NCBI GenBank assembly: GCA_002748735.1
Contig: PDTC01000013.1
Location: 1 to 64,000 of the forward strand
DNA from: Desulfobulbus propionicus
GTDB taxonomy: Bacteria; Desulfobacterota; Desulfobulbia; Desulfobulbales; Desulfobulbaceae
Reading direction: 5' to 3'
DNA length: 64,000 nt
Shown: positions 55,942-64,000 of the stretch, one piece after another
Layout of the letters: the number at the start of each line of letters is the position of its first letter
Position numbering within the stretch: the stretch's first letter is position 1
Translations under genes and position numbers: made by a program
Notes under the pieces: model-generated
Seen by the model: the letters and a program-made list of their open reading frames with translations, nothing else
Told to the model about the DNA's origin: nothing
Databases searched by the model: none

Positions 55942-56879
55942 GATTTTTTCGTTTTCTTCTTTCTCTGCCCCTTACCTCTCCCGCCCTGCTTTTTCGGAGC
56001 GTTTTTGACAATCGCTTCGGCAATCTGCCACTCCTGCTCGTTCAGTACTTGCTCTTCGCCACCTTCACTGATGACGATAACGCTTCTTTTCAGGGGAAGC
56101 TGCCGTATCACCTTGTACTGTCGTCCTTCTAGGCTGACATAGCGACCCGGCTTCGGCATCCCTTTTTTCATGGTGCGATAGTTGTCATACTCGTAGGTAA
56201 GGCAGCAGAGCAGACGATTGCAAACGCCCGAAATCTTTGCCGGATTTAGAGGTAGATCTTGAGCCTTGGCCATCTTTATGGAAACCGAGTCAAACGACTT
56301 GAGATGCGAAGAGCAACACAGCTCCCGGCCACAGGAGCCAACCCCCCCAAGCATCTGGGTCTCATGGCGGACGCCGATCTGCCGCATTTCCACCCTGGTT
56401 CTGAACTCCTGCACCAGACGCTTGACCAGCTCTCGAAAATCAACCCGGCTTTCAGCAGTAAAATAAAAAATAATTTTTGAGCCGTTAAAAAAACGCTCCA
56501 CCCGCACGAGAGACATGGGCAGGTGCAGGTCGTTGACAAACTGCTGACAGATGGCCTGGGCTTCCATCTCCGATCCGGAGAGACGTTCATACTTTTCTTT
56601 CTCATCCCGGGAAGCGCGACGCAACAGGGAATACGAGCCCTGCCGAGCCATCACCGAAGGGGTAGCGCCAGCCGCCCGACAGACAATAAAGGCCGGCTCC
56701 GGGCCATGGTCAGTTCCAGCCATCACCAGCTCGTGCCTGCGGAGATCACAGAGGGAAGAGGTTGCGGTAAATTCCCGCCCCCTTTCACGAAACCGGATAC
56801 GGTAAAAAAAACTGCCACGCTTCTCCGATGGCACCGATAGCGGTACATTCTCAGTCGGCAGCAGTTGATCTTTTGTCAT
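55938..56879 (-). CDS. PSP1 (RicT/YaaT) family protein
   Basis: PSP1 proteins, such as RicT of Bacillus subtilis, form a complex that helps RNase Y process messages and may carry Fe-S clusters. The 313-residue product has the PSP1 segments FYRIRFRERGREFTAT, and cysteines in GSCGRELCCSSHLKSF and GVCNRLLCCLTYEYDNY, which could bind a metal. The ATG at 56879 is chosen over a GTG at 56885. It is between holB and metG, the same trio often seen in Gram-positive and delta groups. Confidence 0.93.
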   Translation of the reverse strand: MTKDQLLPTENVPLSVPSEKRGSFFYRIRFRERGREFTATSSLCDLRRHELVMAGTDHGPEPAFIVCRAAGATPSVMARQGSYSLLRRASRDEKEKYERLSGSEMEAQAICQQFVNDLHLPMSLVRVERFFNGSKIIFYFTAESRVDFRELVKRLVQEFRTRVEMRQIGVRHETQMLGGVGSCGRELCCSSHLKSFDSVSIKMAKAQDLPLNPAKISGVCNRLLCCLTYEYDNYRTMKKGMPKPGRYVSLEGRQYKVIRQLPLKRSVIVISEGGEEQVLNEQEWQIAEAIVKNAPKKQGGRGKGQRKKKTKKS

Positions 56880-56892
56880 TGTCACTCGTTGT

Positions 56893-57873
56893 TCAGGGGA
56901 TACAGCCGAGGAGATCCAACATCAACACCTCGCAGACTAAGGCCCTGTTACAGTTGCGCGACAGGGCCTGTTCAGCAAAATCAACAGCTTGCAGCATAGC
57001 AGAAAGCCGAGATAAATTCCACAGTTCTCTGCCCCGTTGCACATCTTCGGCAAATGGTCCTGCAGGGGGAACCCCGCAGCTGGCCGCCATGGTCTTCCTG
57101 ATAAAGACCTGCAACAGGCCAAGCATTGCCTCCAGCTCCTCTTTTAAGGCAGCCAGCTCAGCCGCCAGCTGCAGGGCTGTCTCCACCTTTTCTGGGGCTC
57201 GATGCTGAAAGCCTGTCAGCGCCTGCAGCAGTTCCGGAAAGAGTTTGGTAATTCCACTGACCTCCATGGCAACGGCTCGACCAGGACAACCTTCAGTGAG
57301 CATGGCAAGGGCGTGAGCCTCCATGGCCTCCAGCTCGGGACGTTGCTCCTGAATAATCGCAGCAGCAATCGATGTTGACAGAGGAAAAAAAGGAATGACC
57401 TGACAACGGGAAACAATGGTATCCAGCAAGGGTTCGCTCTCCGAGGCGAGCAGTACGAGCAGATTATCCGGCGGCGGCTCCTCCAGTATTTTGAGCAGGC
57501 TATTAGCCGCCTCCCGGCGCATGGTCTGCGCCTCCTCCAGCAAAATTACCCGATATCCTCCCTCGAAGGGCGCAAAGCCAAGCTGTTTTTTCAGTTCGCG
57601 GATCTGGCTGATTTTAATGGCTGTGCCGTCGGGCCGAATATATTGCAGATCCGGATGGTTATCTGAAAGATATTTGCGGCAGCCCGGGCAGGAGCCACAG
57701 GGTCGATCTGTATGGGCTGTGCATAAAAGGATATGGGCAAATGCCCGGGCTATAGAGGTCTTGCCCACCCCGTCAGGACCGATAAAGAGGTACGCATGGG
57801 CAAGCCGTTTTCCGGCAAGGGCACGGAGAAGCAAGGTCTTGGCCCGCTCTTGACCTCGTATCTCTGTAAACAT
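56893..57873 (-). CDS. holB: DNA polymerase III delta-prime subunit
   Basis: The delta-prime subunit is part of the clamp loader. The 326-residue product has the AAA+ Walker A motif IGPDGVGKTSIARAF (32-46) and a zinc module with cysteines at 51, 59, 62 and 65 (CGSCPGCRKY). ILLEEAQTM marks Walker B, and SRC and a sensor region follow. The ATG directly follows the stop of the YhaM-type gene with no gap. It is followed by PSP1 and metG. Confidence 0.93.
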   Translation of the reverse strand: MFTEIRGQERAKTLLLRALAGKRLAHAYLFIGPDGVGKTSIARAFAHILLCTAHTDRPCGSCPGCRKYLSDNHPDLQYIRPDGTAIKISQIRELKKQLGFAPFEGGYRVILLEEAQTMRREAANSLLKILEEPPPDNLLVLLASESEPLLDTIVSRCQVIPFFPLSTSIAAAIIQEQRPELEAMEAHALAMLTEGCPGRAVAMEVSGITKLFPELLQALTGFQHRAPEKVETALQLAAELAALKEELEAMLGLLQVFIRKTMAASCGVPPAGPFAEDVQRGRELWNLSRLSAMLQAVDFAEQALSRNCNRALVCEVLMLDLLGCIP

Positions 57874-58917
57874 TTAGAAAAGTGACTGTTGTCGGCGAAG
57901 CTGTTTATCCTGTCCTGATGAAGGACGAGGAGCACTCTCTGCCGGTTCAGTGTTAGGACTTTCCTCGGATGCTCTTCGCAGATAGAGAAAACGCTCGAGA
58001 GGGCGCTGATACTCCGTCCAGCCAGGGCCGGGGCTGGGAAGCTCGGCGGCAAGCCGTTCCAGGTAGTTCATCTTCGCGTCCATGTCGTCGAGATGATGAA
58101 AGATCATGGCCTCCGGTGTCATCGGCAGTACCGGTGAGCCAAACTCCAGCTTGCCATGGTGACTGAGAATAATATGGCAGAGGGCATCCAAACGCTCCGC
58201 AGAGAGAGCCTTGACCTCGCGGGCGGCTGTCCTCACCATCTCCGTACCCAGGACAATATGGCCGAGTAGTCGTCCCTGATCGGTGTATTCAAAAGGGGGC
58301 ACAGCATAATCAAACTCGACTATCTTGGCGAGATCGTGAACCAGACAGGCCGCAAGCAACAGGTCTTGATCAAGGGCTGGGTACTGCTCTGTCACTCGCA
58401 CTGCCAGTGAACACAGCGACAAAGAATGCTCGGCAAGCCCCCCGATATAGGCATGATGCATTCTTTTTGCGGCCGGTGCCCGTAAAAACGCCTGCAAAAC
58501 TTTTCCCTGAAACAGGGTCTGTAACAACTGTTTCAGAGAAGCATCTGTTAACCGGGCGATGTGCTCGGTCAACTCTTGTTCCATTTCGTCGACAGGACGG
58601 GCACTGGCCGGCATAAACTGTTCCAGCTGTACCGCTTCAGCAGGCACCGGCTCCAAGCCGCTGACACCAAGCTGGAGCTGCTCCCGGTAACATTTCGCCT
58701 GTGCCTGCACCCGTACCACCCTCCCCACCTCTGCCAGAGCTTCGAGAGCGGCAGCATTCTCCCAGACCCTTGCCTCTACTTCACCGGAGGAATCCATCAG
58801 GGTCAGGGCCAGATAGGGTTTGCCGTTTCTGGTCTCCATCAGCCGTTTACGGGAGACCAAAAAAAGATCGTCCACCTGCTGACCTTCGGTGAGCTGGGAT
58901 ATATAATATTTTTTCAT
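57874..58917 (-). CDS. YhaM-type 3'-5' exoribonuclease, HD domain
   Basis: The 347-residue product begins with an OB-fold nucleic-acid binding part (residues 1-95) and has an HD domain at about 155-300. HHAYIGGLAEHSLSL supplies His ligands, CLVHDLAKIVEFD the HD pair, and HHGKLEFGSP a further His. This is the YhaM family layout, a metal-dependent 3'-5' exonuclease. It is the first gene of the holB-metG operon, with the stop touching the holB start. Confidence 0.9.
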   Translation of the reverse strand: MKKYYISQLTEGQQVDDLFLVSRKRLMETRNGKPYLALTLMDSSGEVEARVWENAAALEALAEVGRVVRVQAQAKCYREQLQLGVSGLEPVPAEAVQLEQFMPASARPVDEMEQELTEHIARLTDASLKQLLQTLFQGKVLQAFLRAPAAKRMHHAYIGGLAEHSLSLCSLAVRVTEQYPALDQDLLLAACLVHDLAKIVEFDYAVPPFEYTDQGRLLGHIVLGTEMVRTAAREVKALSAERLDALCHIILSHHGKLEFGSPVLPMTPEAMIFHHLDDMDAKMNYLERLAAELPSPGPGWTEYQRPLERFLYLRRASEESPNTEPAESAPRPSSGQDKQLRRQQSLF

Positions 58918-59021
58918 AAATATTTTTAAGGTGTTACTGCATTGTTGCAGACACCGTATCCCTTGTAGCGGAGCTGATTGTGGAACGTACGGCTTGTACG
59001 CTTAAAGAACAGGTTGCCTCT

Positions 59022-59969
59022 TTAAATCTCTTCGTGGGATGAAGCGGTTTTCTCCGTTTTTACCTGTTGCAGTGTGGACATGGCTGTGGCCACCATCTTG
59101 GAAATATCGGTGAGCTCACCAGGCAGGATCATGGTATTGTTCTCTTTGGCCAGCCGGCCAAACTGCTCCACATAGAGTTTGGCAACCTCGAGATTGGCGG
59201 CGTCATGGCCGCCGGGCATATTCAAGGCCTCGCTCACCTGTCTTAACCCTTCAGCCGTTGCCGAGGCCACCTTGAGAATCTCCTGTGCCCGTCCTTCAGC
59301 CTCGTTGATACGTCGAGCCTTCTCGCCTTCTGAAAGGGCGATGGCCTCGGCTCGATCACCCTCGGCCCGGTTGATGACAGCCTGACGTGCACCTTCTGAC
59401 CTGGCGATCTCCGCCCGTTTGTCCCGTTCGGCCTTCATCTGTTTTTCCATGGACTCGAGCACCGACTGCGGCGGCTGTATATCCTTGATCTCATAACGCA
59501 GCACCTTGATGCCCCAGTTTTGCGCAGCCTCGTCCAAGGCATCCACCACCTGCTGATTCAGGGTTTCACGGGCCTCGAAAGTGGAATCAAGACTGATCTT
59601 GCCGATTGCCGACCGCAGACTTGTCTGGGCCAACTGCGTAGCAGCGAAATGATAATTTTCAATGCCATAGGCTGATTGTCGGCTATTCATGACCTGCAGG
59701 TAGAGGACGCCGTCCACTTCCATGGAGACGTTATCTGCGGTGATGCAGGTCTGGGCCGGAATATCAATGGGTTCTTCTTTAAGGCTTCGTTTGTAGGCCA
59801 CCTTGTCAATGAAGGGGATCAGGATATGCAACCCGGCCTCCAGGGTCGTGCGGTACTTCCCCAGTCGCTCCACGACATACTCGCGGCGCTGTGGTACCAC
59901 GACGGCGGTTTTGAACAAAATAAAAGCGACAAGAATGACCAGGGCGATAACACCATAGAGCATTTCCAT
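59022..59969 (-). CDS. Paraslipin-type SPFH (stomatin-like) membrane protein
   Basis: The 315-residue product has one N-terminal membrane segment (residues 5-22), an SPFH domain with PQRREYVVERLGKYRTTLE and LHILIPFIDKVAYKRSLKEE, and a long charged helical stretch (about 175-245, ERDKRAEIARSEGARQAVI) before the tail. Paraslipins form ring-like assemblies in membranes and often pair with NfeD proteins, as here: the nfeD stop overlaps this start by one base (TAATG). A GGAGGAG site precedes the ATG. Confidence 0.94.
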   Translation of the reverse strand: MEMLYGVIALVILVAFILFKTAVVVPQRREYVVERLGKYRTTLEAGLHILIPFIDKVAYKRSLKEEPIDIPAQTCITADNVSMEVDGVLYLQVMNSRQSAYGIENYHFAATQLAQTSLRSAIGKISLDSTFEARETLNQQVVDALDEAAQNWGIKVLRYEIKDIQPPQSVLESMEKQMKAERDKRAEIARSEGARQAVINRAEGDRAEAIALSEGEKARRINEAEGRAQEILKVASATAEGLRQVSEALNMPGGHDAANLEVAKLYVEQFGRLAKENNTMILPGELTDISKMVATAMSTLQQVKTEKTASSHEEI

Positions 59970-60427
59970 TATTTCTCCTCCGTGTCCGTCTGGACAGGAC
60001 AGACCCGAACAACCAGGTCTTTTTTTTCAAGAATACGTACGATTGTGCCTTCAGCGACAGGTTGATCACAGGAAGCTTCCCAAAAGCTTCCCCCGTATTT
60101 GATCTTGCCCAGACCAGGAGGGGTAATAGCCCGGATTACCTCACCTGTGGCGCCTTCGGGTACCATGTTGACAGAATCGGCTTCATCAATCCGGTCACCT
60201 TGAAAGATTCCATAAAGCCATCGCCTGAGTGCCAGCAAACTGACCAGGCTTGCTACCAGGAAGAGCGCGAGCTGGCCAGCCAGGGGTAACTCAACCAGGT
60301 AAACAGCAAGGGAAACCGTCCAGGCACCGATACCAAAGAAGAAAACGATAAAACCGGGCAGGGCCAGTTCAGTAGCAAAGAAGAGGGTACCGACGAGAAA
60401 CCAGATGAGTACTGGCGAAAACAGCAT
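59969..60427 (-). CDS. NfeD-like membrane protein
   Basis: The 152-residue product has three or four hydrophobic segments in its first 80 residues and a C-terminal OB-fold domain (about 90-150) with GATGEVIRAITPPGLGKIKY and GTIVRILEKKDLVVRV. This is the short NfeD type that partners stomatin-like proteins. It overlaps the paraslipin gene by one base. A GGAGG site precedes the ATG. The pair probably acts in membrane quality control. Confidence 0.92.
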   Translation of the reverse strand: MLFSPVLIWFLVGTLFFATELALPGFIVFFFGIGAWTVSLAVYLVELPLAGQLALFLVASLVSLLALRRWLYGIFQGDRIDEADSVNMVPEGATGEVIRAITPPGLGKIKYGGSFWEASCDQPVAEGTIVRILEKKDLVVRVCPVQTDTEEK

Positions 60428-60482
60428 AGAAAAGCCTCCTTGTTAAGGACTCATACGTCTATTTTTACCACGCACGTGCTGA

Positions 60483-61760
60483 TCAGGCAAGCAAGGCGAA
60501 GAGAATAAACCCGGTCAGCGCTATCCCGGCACAGGGTACAACGAGTCGTCGCCAGGTTCGGGGCAGCTCAGTGTCGAAATAGTTGGTGGTCAACAAAAAA
60601 CAGATATGCAAAGGCGACACCATCACACCGGTAAAGCCGCTGAACGTACCAAGAACCATATAGGCGAGCACCTTATCTTCCATACCCAAGGTGTGCAGAA
60701 GTCCAAGGATCAGGGGGAAGGTCGCGCCAACAAAGGCGACGTTGATGCCGCTGATCAACCCAACGAGAAAGGGCAGCAAAATACTGGCAGCCAACAGCGC
60801 CGTTGCCCCGCCGGCAGCCGCTGCCATGGATTCCACCACTCCTGCTGTAGCCATGATATCTTTAAAAATGAAAATTGCCCCGATCACTGCCAGCATGGAC
60901 CACAGACCTTTGCCGGTCAGGGCATGCCAGAGGAAGTCACCGCCAAGCCTGTTTTGCACCATCACACACGCCACAGCTGCTGCCAGCGCGACAATTACTC
61001 CCATCTCCATGGGTATGGTGGTAACAGCGTGACTGAGGACAAATTCCAGACCAATGGCCCCGCAGATGGCGATGATCAGCGGCAATCCTGCCAGCAAGAT
61101 ATCTAAACCACTTCCCTTGCGTTGTGCTGTTTGCGTCCCCTGTCGTACTGTAAGCGCCGTCTTTCGCAGAAAAAACCACCATCCCAGAAAAAACATGACC
61201 GGCACTCCCGGCCAGGTATGCGCGATAAAATTGGCCACCGGAATTTCGGCCAGAGACACGGTCAGGATAAATCCCGGGTAAAGGGGCCAGACGAACTCCC
61301 AGATGTGACGGAACCAGTAGTTGATCAGCACCCTGTCTTCGTTAGTCATCTCCAGATCCTGCGAGACGCTTTTGACCATGGGAGCCGAAAAGACTGCGCC
61401 GCCAGGCATGGGCAGGAGCCCGATAAGCGCCGGAAAAAAAACAAGGCGCAGCCTCGGACGAACAAGATAACCGCCCAAGGCCTCCATCAGCCGGGCAGAC
61501 TGTCCGGTTTTTTCCAGGGCTCCGGAAAGCATGAGAATAAGCCCGACGATACTCACCAGCACCAGGAATTTTGGCTGCACCAGGGCGCTGGCCCCTGTCT
61601 GTACCAGGAGTGACGGCGCTAGTCCGAAAAAAAGCCCCATCCCCAAGGCGCCGCCAAGGATGGCCAGCCATAGCGGCACCTTTATCCGGATAAAGAACAA
61701 CATCAGGGCAAAGGCGGCAAACACCTTGAAAAAAGGCATCACTGTATCCAGCCAGATCAT
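60483..61760 (-). CDS. DUF401 family permease-like membrane protein
   Basis: The 425-residue product is almost wholly hydrophobic, with about ten to twelve membrane segments. Marks include IGLLPMPGGAVFSAPMVKSV and FTGVMVSPLHICFLLTTNYF, typical of the DUF401/AF0261-like permease group (related to anion transporter superfamilies). The substrate is unknown. It starts 156 bp after ilvD ends and precedes nfeD by 55 bp on the same strand, without a terminator in between. Confidence 0.85.
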   Translation of the reverse strand: MIWLDTVMPFFKVFAAFALMLFFIRIKVPLWLAILGGALGMGLFFGLAPSLLVQTGASALVQPKFLVLVSIVGLILMLSGALEKTGQSARLMEALGGYLVRPRLRLVFFPALIGLLPMPGGAVFSAPMVKSVSQDLEMTNEDRVLINYWFRHIWEFVWPLYPGFILTVSLAEIPVANFIAHTWPGVPVMFFLGWWFFLRKTALTVRQGTQTAQRKGSGLDILLAGLPLIIAICGAIGLEFVLSHAVTTIPMEMGVIVALAAAVACVMVQNRLGGDFLWHALTGKGLWSMLAVIGAIFIFKDIMATAGVVESMAAAAGGATALLAASILLPFLVGLISGINVAFVGATFPLILGLLHTLGMEDKVLAYMVLGTFSGFTGVMVSPLHICFLLTTNYFDTELPRTWRRLVVPCAGIALTGFILFALLA

Positions 61761-61916
61761 GGAGATGTACCGATTGTGAACTGATTACAGGAAAAGTCCT
61801 TGCTGTCAGGGTTGTCTCTATCTTACGCGATTTTCTTGCTTTCTAAAACAGAGAAATCCCTGCCCCACAGCCCCTAAGCAGTGTGATTCTCTGGTATCTC
61901 CCGATATCTGCCCGCC

Positions 61917-63749
61917 TTATTTGGTCAACACCCGTACGGCCCCCATATCCGCAGAAGCGGCAAAATGTGCATAGGTCTTCAGGGCTATGGAGACCTGCCG
62001 CTCACGAACAGGGGTAAACGCTGCTGCACCACGGCTCTCCTCCGCCTGCCGGCGCCGGGCCAGTTCCTCGTCATTGACCAGCAGGGAGATGCTGCGGCCC
62101 GGTATATCGATCTCCACCGGGTCATTATCACGCACCAGGGCGATGGTACCGCCGCTTGCCGCCTCTGGTGAGGCATGGCCAATGGACAATCCAGAGGTTC
62201 CCCCTGAAAAACGTCCGTCAGTGACGAGCGCACACTCCTTGCCAAGGTGTCTGGATTTGAGGTAGGAGGTCGGGTAAAGCATCTCCTGCATACCAGGGCC
62301 ACCACGGGGCCCCTCATAGAGAATAAAGACCACATCACCGGCCTTGACTTCTCCGTTGAGGATCCCTTCACAGGCGCCGTCCTGACTGTGATACACCCGG
62401 GCCGTCCCCTTGAAACGCAAAATGGCAGGATCCACTCCCGCGGTCTTGACGATACAGCCACGCTCGGCAATGTTGCCGTAAAGCACGGCCAGCCCTCCGT
62501 CCTGCGAATGGGCGTGTTGTAGGTTACGGATGACACCCTTCTTCCGGTCACGATCCAGTTCCGGGTATCGGGTTGACTGTGACCCCATCACCAGGTTGCG
62601 GCCAAAGGCTCCGGGGGCACTGCTGTAGAGTTCTATGGCCTCCTGGCAAACGGTGCTGCGCATGATGTCATAGCGATCCAGCGCTGCAGCCAGGCTCAGT
62701 CCATCGACGCGGTGAACAGAGGTATCGACAAGACCGCCCCGGTCGAGCTCACCGAGAATCCCCAGAATACCACCGGCACGGTTCACATCTTCTATGTGGT
62801 GGCGAGAGTTAGGGGCTACCTTGCAGAGATTGGGGACCCTGCGCGATAGGGCGTCGATATCATCCATGGTGAACGTCACCCCTCCCTCGTGAGCCACGGC
62901 CAGGAGGTGGAGGACCGTATTGGTGGAGCCACCCATGGCTATATCGAGACTCATGGCGTTGGCAAACGCCGCCCTGGTGGCAACCCCCCGGGGGAGAACC
63001 GAGGCGTCTTCTCTGCCGTACCAGGCCTCACACATTTCAACGATGCGTTCGGCAGCCCGGTCAAACAGGGCAAGTCGCGCGCTGTGGGTGGCAACCACGG
63101 TACCATTACCGGGTAGCGCCAACCCCAGGGCCTCGGCCAGGCAGTTCATCGAGTTGGCGGTAAACATACCAGAACAGGAGCCACAGGTAGGACAGGCGCT
63201 CCGTTCAACCTCTTCAATCGTTGCCGCCGATACGCCATTGTCGGCGGCCATTACCATCGCGTCAACAAGGTCCATGGGCCTACCTTCTGACTTTCCTGCC
63301 TCCATGGGGCCGCCTGAAACAAAAATCGCGGGAATATTGAGGCGCATGGCAGCCATGAGCATTCCCGGGGTGATTTTGTCACAGTTGGAGATACAGACCA
63401 TACCGTCGACCTTGTGGGCATTGCACATGTACTCCACCGAGTCGGCAATGAGTTCCCGTGATGGCAGCGAGTAGAGCATGCCGTCATGGCCCATGGCGAT
63501 GCCGTCATCTATGGCGATGGTGTTGAACTCTGCGGCAAACGATCCTAAGGCCTCGACACGGGCCTTGACCCGCTGCCCGATCTCGTGCAGATGTACGTGG
63601 CCGGGTACCATCTGGGTGAACGAGTTGACCACCGCGATCACCGGCCGGTCCATCTGCTCGGTGGTCATACCATTGGCACGCCACAGGGCCCTGGCTCCGG
63701 CCATTCTTCTTCCCTGCGTGGTTACTGCACTTCGCAAGGCTATGGCCAT
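61917..63749 (-). CDS. ilvD: Dihydroxy-acid dehydratase
   Basis: IlvD removes water from dihydroxy acids in isoleucine and valine synthesis. The 610-residue product has [34 protein letters not shown] with Asp81 for Mg, [10 protein letters not shown] with Cys123, and [20 protein letters not shown] with Cys192 and others for the cluster. This is the E. coli-like type, which carries an oxygen-labile [4Fe-4S] cluster. AAAGGAG precedes the ATG. A possible attenuator lies upstream at 63774-63832. Confidence 0.97.
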   Translation of the reverse strand: MAIALRSAVTTQGRRMAGARALWRANGMTTEQMDRPVIAVVNSFTQMVPGHVHLHEIGQRVKARVEALGSFAAEFNTIAIDDGIAMGHDGMLYSLPSRELIADSVEYMCNAHKVDGMVCISNCDKITPGMLMAAMRLNIPAIFVSGGPMEAGKSEGRPMDLVDAMVMAADNGVSAATIEEVERSACPTCGSCSGMFTANSMNCLAEALGLALPGNGTVVATHSARLALFDRAAERIVEMCEAWYGREDASVLPRGVATRAAFANAMSLDIAMGGSTNTVLHLLAVAHEGGVTFTMDDIDALSRRVPNLCKVAPNSRHHIEDVNRAGGILGILGELDRGGLVDTSVHRVDGLSLAAALDRYDIMRSTVCQEAIELYSSAPGAFGRNLVMGSQSTRYPELDRDRKKGVIRNLQHAHSQDGGLAVLYGNIAERGCIVKTAGVDPAILRFKGTARVYHSQDGACEGILNGEVKAGDVVFILYEGPRGGPGMQEMLYPTSYLKSRHLGKECALVTDGRFSGGTSGLSIGHASPEAASGGTIALVRDNDPVEIDIPGRSISLLVNDEELARRRQAEESRGAAAFTPVRERQVSIALKTYAHFAASADMGAVRVLTK

Positions 63750-63773
63750 GATTATCTCTCCTTTGCTTTATGT

Positions 63774-63832
63774 AAAAAACGGTTTCTCCAGCAGTCCCCT
63801 ACCTGCCCGATGCCTGACTCTTACCAGAAACC
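63774..63832 (-). terminator. Possible attenuator in the ilvD leader
   Basis: On the - strand, GGTTTCT (complement of 63826-63832) can pair with AGAAACC (complement of 63781-63787), with a 38-base intervening loop, followed by one G and six T's (63774-63779). It lies 25 bp before the ilvD ATG. This is the shape of an intrinsic terminator inside a leader, which would suit attenuation. No leader peptide rich in Ile, Val or Leu was found. Confidence 0.4.
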
Positions 63833-63938
63833 CTCGAAGGCCCTGCCAGGAGAATTATATTTTTTCCTTGTATTTTTTTGTCTGTCAACGCTAGAAATTA
63901 GAGTAGGGATATTGTCAATTCATACACCGGTGCCTGCC

Positions 63939-64000
63939 ATGAAGCAACAGGATATCAACTACTGGATCTCGGTGATGCTGGCCAAGCACAGCCGGGTTTC
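63939..64000 (+). CDS. Start of an unidentified gene (partial)
   Basis: An open frame starting at 63939 runs to the window end: MKQQDINYWISVMLAKHSR. It diverges from ilvD, 189 bp away. The sequence is too short to identify, and the ribosome site is not evident. It is listed because the frame stays open to the edge and the spacing suits a divergent gene. Confidence 0.35.
   Translation, partial: MKQQDINYWISVMLAKHSRV

Noticed and set aside
63854-63888. TTGACA and TATAAT on the - strand upstream of ilvD
   Set aside because: The spacing is 23 bp, too long for a sigma-70 promoter, and no -35 is seen at 16-18 bp.
1-64000. Search for tRNA, rRNA, CRISPR arrays, insertion sequences and attachment sites
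   Set aside because: Read through by eye with no cloverleaf, repeat-spacer array, transposase or flanking repeats that I could support. A covariance-model scan would be decisive for small RNAs.

Overview
The window is a Gram-negative bacterial chromosome segment. It is most likely a deltaproteobacterium (Desulfobacterota), perhaps close to the Desulfobulbales. This is inferred from the gene order (tuf, S10-spc-alpha ribosomal cluster, then rpsB-tsf-pyrH-frr-uppS-cdsA-dxr-rseP-tsaB-ispG-proS-rel), from outer-membrane systems (TolC, RND, RseP) and from a PEP-CTERM protein. No species can be named from the sequence alone. I saw no tRNA, rRNA, CRISPR array or insertion sequence.

Bases 1-14716, all on the + strand: the end of tuf, then the S10, spc and alpha operons from rpsJ to rplQ, including secY, map and infA. 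The run ends at a 12-bp perfect stem with eight T's. Two usual members are missing: adk between secY and map, and rpsD between rpsK and rpoA. A cysteine-free rpsD is found instead on the opposite strand at 31887-32507. Bases 14730-29411, also +: a YkgJ-type Cys-cluster protein, then translation and RNA genes (rpsB, tsf, frr, proS, rph) mixed with isoprenoid and lipid genes (uppS, cdsA, dxr, ispG), the site-2 protease rseP, tsaB, a RelA/SpoT enzyme and a zinc-ribbon/Smr protein.

Bases 29421-47183 are on the - strand: rlmKL, rpsD, an orphan TupA-like binding protein, a TolC/adaptor/RND efflux operon, a PEP-CTERM protein, a 1049-residue PHP-like membrane protein of unknown function, and a TctCBA tripartite carboxylate transporter. 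Bases 47184-51171 are accessory: a protein with two DNA-binding modules, a small helical ORF, and a protein ending in a diverged diadenylate-cyclase (DAC) fold. Bases 51172-63749, on the -: a housekeeping operon (YhaM-type nuclease, holB, PSP1/RicT, metG, yggT, yggU), a membrane protein of unknown function and a triose-phosphate-isomerase-like protein, followed by an NfeD/paraslipin pair, a DUF401 permease and ilvD.

The points most worth a second look are: a TIM-like protein without the catalytic glutamate; a RelA/SpoT enzyme whose HD hydrolase motif has become HG while the synthetase looks intact; the DAC-like protein with RYN in place of RHR; and the 1049-residue PHP-like membrane protein.
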